This document shows positions 5,600-8,826 of a DNA stretch of 8,826 nt, one piece after another. The notes under the pieces are model-generated. The model was given only the letters and a program-made list of their open reading frames with translations, did no database searches and was not told the origin of the DNA. The translations under genes and the position numbers were made by a program. The DNA lies in assembly GCA_964373675.1 (NCBI GenBank), contig CAYJVO010000024.1:1-8826 (forward strand), read 5' to 3'. How positions within the stretch are numbered: position 1 is the stretch's first letter; each line of letters opens with the position of its first letter. Source of the stretch: CAYHXN01 sp964373675. Lineage in GTDB: Bacteria; Patescibacteriota; Minisyncoccia; UBA6257; WO2-44-18.

Positions 5600-6691
5600 A
5601 TGAACGCAGCCTTTAAGAAATCTTCTCCGTTAACCCAGCTTCTCAAAAGCGATGCTCGTATAATCAACATCTTAAAACCCGGCGATTTGGTTGAGGCGAT
5701 TTTGATTCGCCGCAGCGGCAAAGGGGTCTATTTTGATTTAGGCGCATTCGGCACTGGCATTGTCTACGGTCAGGAATTGATTAATGCCAAGGAAATTGTG
5801 AATAAATTAAATCCAGGGAACAAAATTTTGGCGAAAATCATTGATTCGGAAAACGAAGAAGGATACACGGAGCTTTCTTTGGCCGAAGCCGGCAAGCAGA
5901 AAGTTTGGCAGGAGCTTAAAGAGTTGGCGGAAAGGGGCGAGATTATAACCGTGAAAATTACCGGTGCTAATTCCGGCGGCTTAACTACGAAAGTGAAGGA
6001 GGTGGGCGGTTTTATCCCCGTTTCTCAGCTGTCAGCCGACCATTATCCAAAGGTTGACGAGGGCGACCGCGGCAAGATTTTGGAAGAATTGAAAAAATTG
6101 ATGGATACCGAGATGAAAGTGAAGGTTTTGGATGTTAACCCGCGCACTAGTAAACTCATTTTGTCCGAGCGGGAAATCGTGGGTGAGAATGTGAAGGAAT
6201 TGCTCAGTAAGTACAAAGTCGGAGATGTCGTGGACGGAATTATTTCCGGCGTTGCCGATTTCGGCGCCTTTATCCGTTTTGCCGATAATCCTAAAATTGA
6301 AGGTTTGATTCATATTTCCGAGCTGGAGCATCGTTTAATTGATAATCCTAAAGAGGTTGTCAAAGTTGACGATGTGGTAAAGGCAAAAATTATAGAGATT
6401 AAAGACGGCCGAGTTTCTTTATCTTTGAAAGCCCTGAAGGAAGATCCCTGGCAGCAGGATGTGGAGAAGAAGATTCAAGCTGACCAAGAAGTCAGCGGAG
6501 AAGTTGCCAAGTTCTATCCCTTCGGCGCCTTTGTTAATTTAAAAGAGGGCTTGCAGGGGTTGGTGCATGTTTCGGAATTTGGCGGTATTGAAGAAATGAA
6601 AAAACAACTGGAAATCGGAAAGTCCTATCAATTTAAAGTGGATTCGGTAAAGGCGGCGGAAAAGAGAATTATCCTTAAAATTAAGAAATAA
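5600..6691 (+). CDS. rpsA: S1-domain RNA-binding protein, 30S ribosomal protein S1-like
   Basis: 363 residues with four S1 (OB-fold) RNA-binding domains at about 27-95, 110-190, 206-277 and 296-362. The third and fourth are the most typical, with GVADFGAFIRF...GLIHISEL and FYPFGAFVNL...GLQGLVHVSEF. The first keeps GKGVYFDLGAFGTGIV and the second is the most diverged (GGLTTKVKEVGGFIPVSQL). E. coli S1 has six domains; four-domain versions are usual in many bacteria. The likely role is to bring mRNA to the 30S subunit, which matters here because the genes of the window have no clear Shine-Dalgarno sequences. A role as a general RNA-binding protein without ribosome binding is the alternative. It is read from its own strong promoter, and a repeat hairpin separates it from rpsO. 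Confidence 0.88.
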   Translation: MNAAFKKSSPLTQLLKSDARIINILKPGDLVEAILIRRSGKGVYFDLGAFGTGIVYGQELINAKEIVNKLNPGNKILAKIIDSENEEGYTELSLAEAGKQKVWQELKELAERGEIITVKITGANSGGLTTKVKEVGGFIPVSQLSADHYPKVDEGDRGKILEELKKLMDTEMKVKVLDVNPRTSKLILSEREIVGENVKELLSKYKVGDVVDGIISGVADFGAFIRFADNPKIEGLIHISELEHRLIDNPKEVVKVDDVVKAKIIEIKDGRVSLSLKALKEDPWQQDVEKKIQADQEVSGEVAKFYPFGAFVNLKEGLQGLVHVSEFGGIEEMKKQLEIGKSYQFKVDSVKAAEKRIILKIKK

Positions 6692-6771
6692 AAGTCATTG
6701 AGTGATTAAGAAATTAAGTCACTAAGACGAACCTAAATGTCTTAATGACCAATGACTTAATTACTTAATGA
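6692..6771 (+). repeat. Octamer-repeat hairpin between the S1 gene and rpsO
   Basis: The left arm is a degenerate tandem of 8-base units (AGTCATTG, AGTGATTA, AGAAATTA, AGTCACTA; up to 6728) and the right arm (6739-6771) is the same kind of tandem inverted (CTTAATGA, CTTAATTA, CTTAATGA). They form a long imperfect stem around a 10-base loop. It could act as a weak terminator or processing site between the two genes. The gap holds otherwise only the rpsO promoter. Confidence 0.6.
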
Positions 6772-6780
6772 ATATATAAT
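6752..6780 (+). promoter_or_regulatory. Probable rpsO promoter
   Basis: ATGACT (6752-6757, 4 of 6 matches) and a perfect TATAAT (6775-6780) are 17 bases apart. Transcription should start about 6787, one base before the rpsO ATG, giving a leaderless message. The -35 lies inside the right arm of the repeat hairpin. Confidence 0.55.
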
Positions 6781-6787
6781 CAAAGAT

Positions 6788-7051
6788 ATGTTAACTTCTC
6801 GAAAGAAAAAAATAATTATCAAAGAGCACGGCCTTCATGAAACTGATACCGGATCGGCAGTAGTACAGGTGCCGTTGCTGAGTAAGCGTATTGATGAGCT
6901 AGCCTCTCATTTAAAAAAACATCCTAAAGATAATCATTCTCGGCGAGGGCTTTTACTGATGGTGGGCAAGCGACGCCGTCTTTTAAAGTATTTGGAGAAA
7001 AACGATTCAAAGTCGTACAATAGTTTGGTTAAAAAGCTAGGATTAAAATAG
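6788..7051 (+). CDS. rpsO: 30S ribosomal protein S15
   Basis: Primary 16S rRNA-binding protein of the 30S platform, which binds the central-domain junction and nucleates S6/S18 assembly. The 87 residues are close to the usual 88-89. The signatures are HETDTGSAVVQV (17-28), DNHSRRGLL (48-56) and the closing KKLGLK, which correspond to the DTGS, HSRRGL and LGLR segments of E. coli S15. The four-helix layout is intact. The ATG is preceded by AAAGAT, at best a weak Shine-Dalgarno sequence, and lies immediately at the predicted transcription start. Its neighbours keep the classic rpsO-pnp order, but with one NYN gene inserted between. The E. coli-type leader pseudoknot used for S15 autoregulation cannot exist if the message is leaderless. 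Confidence 0.98.
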   Translation: MLTSRKKKIIIKEHGLHETDTGSAVVQVPLLSKRIDELASHLKKHPKDNHSRRGLLLMVGKRRRLLKYLEKNDSKSYNSLVKKLGLK

Positions 7052-7057
7052 TTATTG

Positions 7058-7128
7058 AGTCATTAGTCACTGAGTCATTGAGTTATTTAATTCTCTTAAT
7101 GACTGAATATCTTAGCGACTTAATGACT
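7058..7128 (+). repeat. Octamer-repeat hairpin between rpsO and the NYN gene
   Basis: The left arm (7058-7082) is a tandem of AGTCATTG-like units of 7-8 bases and the right arm (7095-7128) holds the inverted units CTTAATGA, CTGAATAT, CTTAGCGA, CTTAATGA. Pairing gives about 25 pairs with two G-U wobbles on the plus strand, one A-C mismatch and an 8-base bulge. The design is the same as at 6692-6771, so rpsO is flanked by related elements. Confidence 0.6.
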
Positions 7129-7138
7129 TTTGTTATAA

Positions 7139-7639
7139 ATGAGACAAAAAGAACAACGCGTCGGAATCTTTATAGATGTACAGAATCTTTATCATTCCGC
7201 CAAAAATTTATATAAAGCCCGCGTAAATTTCAAAGAGCTTTTAAAAAATTTAGTATCCGGTCGGAAGCTGATTCGTGTCATTGCTTATGTGGTTAAGGCC
7301 GAAGCAACGGAGGGCGAAGCCGCATTTTTTGATGCCTTGAAGCAAGCCGGCATTGAACTCCGGATGAAAGATATCCAGGTTTTTGCCGGCGGGGCGAAAA
7401 AAGCGGACTGGGATGTGGGCATGGCGGTAGACGCCATCCGGATGGCCAGTTTTCTGGACGCCATCATTTTAGTGACCGGTGATGGTGATTTTTTACCGTT
7501 AGTTGATTATCTGAAATGGGGTATGGGCCGGGTGGTGGAGGTATCGGCTTTTAGCAAAACCACTAACGCTCGCTTAAAAGAATCAGCCGACCAATTCGTG
7601 GCAATTGAAGAAATTCCCAGGGCGCTCATTCGCAAGTAG
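7139..7639 (+). CDS. NYN-domain (LabA/DUF88-type) putative ribonuclease
   Basis: 166 residues that are essentially one NYN domain, a PIN-like fold of metal-dependent ribonucleases. The acidic residues expected in the active site are present: Asp13 and Asn16 in FIDVQNLY, Asp92 and Asp98 in ADWDVGMAVDAI, and Asp115 and Asp117 in VTGDGDF. The end (ARLKESADQFVAIEEI) is also typical of this family. The position between rpsO and pnp suggests a role in RNA processing or decay, which would fit a nuclease, but the substrate is unknown. It has no promoter of its own that I can see: a TATAAA-like sequence at 7134-7139 runs into the start codon and is useless. It is probably transcribed from rpsO. No Shine-Dalgarno sequence precedes the ATG. 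Confidence 0.9.
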   Translation: MRQKEQRVGIFIDVQNLYHSAKNLYKARVNFKELLKNLVSGRKLIRVIAYVVKAEATEGEAAFFDALKQAGIELRMKDIQVFAGGAKKADWDVGMAVDAIRMASFLDAIILVTGDGDFLPLVDYLKWGMGRVVEVSAFSKTTNARLKESADQFVAIEEIPRALIRK

Positions 7640-7640
7640 A

Positions 7641-7700
7641 AAGTCGTAAAGTCCGTAAAGTGCTTTACGGACTTTACGGATTTTACGCTTTATGGACTTA
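7641..7700 (+). repeat. Perfect hairpin of 9-base repeats just before pnp
   Basis: A 16-bp perfect stem (7645-7660 with 7663-7678), extended by one G-T pair, has a 2-base nominal loop. The right side is a tandem of 9-base units: CTTTACGGA twice, then a shortened TTTTACG, then CTTTATGGA. The last unit contains the pnp ATG. The hairpin ends 13 bases before that ATG. E. coli pnp is controlled through an RNase III-cleaved leader hairpin, so a similar use is conceivable (inference). A terminator role is less likely because the T-run is short and interrupted. Confidence 0.7.
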
Positions 7701-8826
7701 AAAAGAAAACAATTCAAAACCGAATTCGCCGGACAGCCGCTGACGCTGGAAGTTTCCGATTTAGCCGAACAGGCGACTTCGGCCGTGATCGGGCGATACG
7801 GCGATAACGAAGTTTTGGTTACGGCGGTAATGTCTAAAGAAGACAAGCCGGGAGCCGATTATTTTCCTTTAGTAGTTGATTACGAAGAGCGGTTTTACGC
7901 CGCCGGCAAAATTTTGGGCAGCCGATTTATTCGGCGCGAGGGCCGGCCGTCTGAAGAAGCCGTTTTGTCCGGTCGTCTTATTGATCGCACGATTCGTCCA
8001 TTGTTTGATCAAAAGTTGCGCCGCGAAGTTCAAATTGTCGTAACCGTGCTTCAAATTGATAAGGAAACCGATTTGGATTTCATCACTTTGATTACCGCTT
8101 CCACTGCCTTGGGAATTTCGGAAATTCCTTGGGGCGGGCCGGTTGCCGGAGTGAAATTGTTTTACGACGGAAGAACTTTGTTAATTAATCCCACCAGTAG
8201 CCAACTAAAAGATCGCTGGCCCGCAGACAAATCATTTATTTCCTTTGTGGCGGGAACAAAAGATCGGATTAATATGATAGAGCTTGAAGGTATTGATGCC
8301 GATGAGGAAGCGGTTGCCGAATCTTACGCTAAAGCTCAAAAAGAAATCACCCGTCTTATTGAATGGCAAAACTCCATTATTAAAGAAATCGGCCGCCCCA
8401 AAACCCCGGTTGTTTTACACGAACCTGATCTGGAATTAGTAAAAGTAGTTAAAGAGTTTTTGGCCGGCAAGTTGGAAAAAGCGATTTATGTTAAAGATAA
8501 AGCGGACCGTCAGGAAAAAATGGCCGAGCTCAAACAAGCATTGTCCGGTTATTTAATGGAGCAAAAATTTGACGAACGAGCACTGGACGCCGCCGAACAC
8601 ATTTGGGAAGCGGAAGTGGATGAAGTTGTACACCGTAATATTTTAAAAAACGATAAACGTCCGGATGGCCGCAAACTAGATGAAGTCCGCGATTTGCACT
8701 CCGAGGTGGGGATTTTAAAACGCGCTCACGGTTCGGCTTTGTTCATTCGCGGCAATACGCAGGCGTTGGCGGTAACGACTCTTGCTCCGCCAGGCGCGGA
8801 GCAGCTGATTGAAACAATGGAATTTT
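7692..8826 (+). CDS. pnp: Polynucleotide phosphorylase (N-terminal part, cut by window edge)
   Basis: 3'-5' exoribonuclease that uses phosphate to release nucleoside diphosphates, a trimer of subunits each with two RNase PH domains followed by KH and S1 domains. The frame is open from this ATG through 378 codons to the edge; about half the expected length is missing. Seen: the first RNase PH domain (about 5-145) with the RNA-contacting loop RFIRREGRPSEEAVLSGRLIDRTIRPLF at 78-105 (E. coli FFRR is FIRR here); the helical linker (about 240-315); and the opening of the second, catalytic RNase PH domain with RPDGR (323-327) and HGSALFIRGNTQAL (346-359). The phosphate-binding and catalytic residues of that domain lie beyond the window. 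No Shine-Dalgarno sequence is present. The alignment of KRKQF with the usual PNPase start supports this ATG. It follows rpsO as in many bacteria, with the NYN gene between. Confidence 0.97.
   Translation, partial: MDLKRKQFKTEFAGQPLTLEVSDLAEQATSAVIGRYGDNEVLVTAVMSKEDKPGADYFPLVVDYEERFYAAGKILGSRFIRREGRPSEEAVLSGRLIDRTIRPLFDQKLRREVQIVVTVLQIDKETDLDFITLITASTALGISEIPWGGPVAGVKLFYDGRTLLINPTSSQLKDRWPADKSFISFVAGTKDRINMIELEGIDADEEAVAESYAKAQKEITRLIEWQNSIIKEIGRPKTPVVLHEPDLELVKVVKEFLAGKLEKAIYVKDKADRQEKMAELKQALSGYLMEQKFDERALDAAEHIWEAEVDEVVHRNILKNDKRPDGRKLDEVRDLHSEVGILKRAHGSALFIRGNTQALAVTTLAPPGAEQLIETMEF

Noticed and set aside
7131..7141. Separate promoter for the NYN gene from TATAAA next to its ATG
   Set aside because: The hexamer runs into the start codon, so transcription from it would begin inside the gene.

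Overview
The window looks like a piece of a small-genome bacterial chromosome, most probably a member of the Candidate Phyla Radiation (Patescibacteria/Parcubacteria-like). This is inferred from compact A+T-leaning genes, an S1 protein with only four S1 domains, near absence of Shine-Dalgarno sequences, several promoters whose predicted start sites fall on or next to the start codon, and intergenic gaps filled with short hairpin-forming repeats. No rRNA is present, so this placement is not proven.

Left part (minus strand, about 3510 to 52): a three-gene unit reading toward the left edge. It holds a metallo-beta-lactamase-fold protein that has lost its metal ligands, a small single-pass membrane protein, and gyrA, whose start overlaps the preceding stop by one base. 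Two sigma70-type promoters precede the unit. The upstream one has a perfect TTGACA that abuts a 44-bp perfect palindrome.

Middle (about 3512 to 4440): a TrpR/YerC-like regulator gene on the minus strand surrounded by four copies of one 18-bp dyad with the core ACGCGT: two back to back beside the gyrA-unit promoter, one over the regulator's own promoter, and one about 240 bp further upstream. Between the last two lies a G+C-rich stretch of about 200 bp without a credible protein but full of hairpins. Their wobble pairs favour a plus-strand RNA, and a terminator-like hairpin follows. Part of it is a repeat that also occurs, inverted, at the left edge after gyrA. This regulator, operator and structured-element block is the least explained part of the window.

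Right part: a minus-strand predicted lipoprotein of the alpha/beta-hydrolase fold ends in a terminator that contains its own stop codon. Divergent from it is a plus-strand series: a four-domain S1 protein (rpsA-like), rpsO (S15), a NYN/LabA-type nuclease and pnp (polynucleotide phosphorylase, cut off by the right edge). These are all RNA-binding, ribosomal or RNA-degrading proteins. Each of the three gaps from rpsA to pnp is a long hairpin built from short tandem repeats on one arm and their inverse on the other; the pnp start codon sits inside such a repeat unit.
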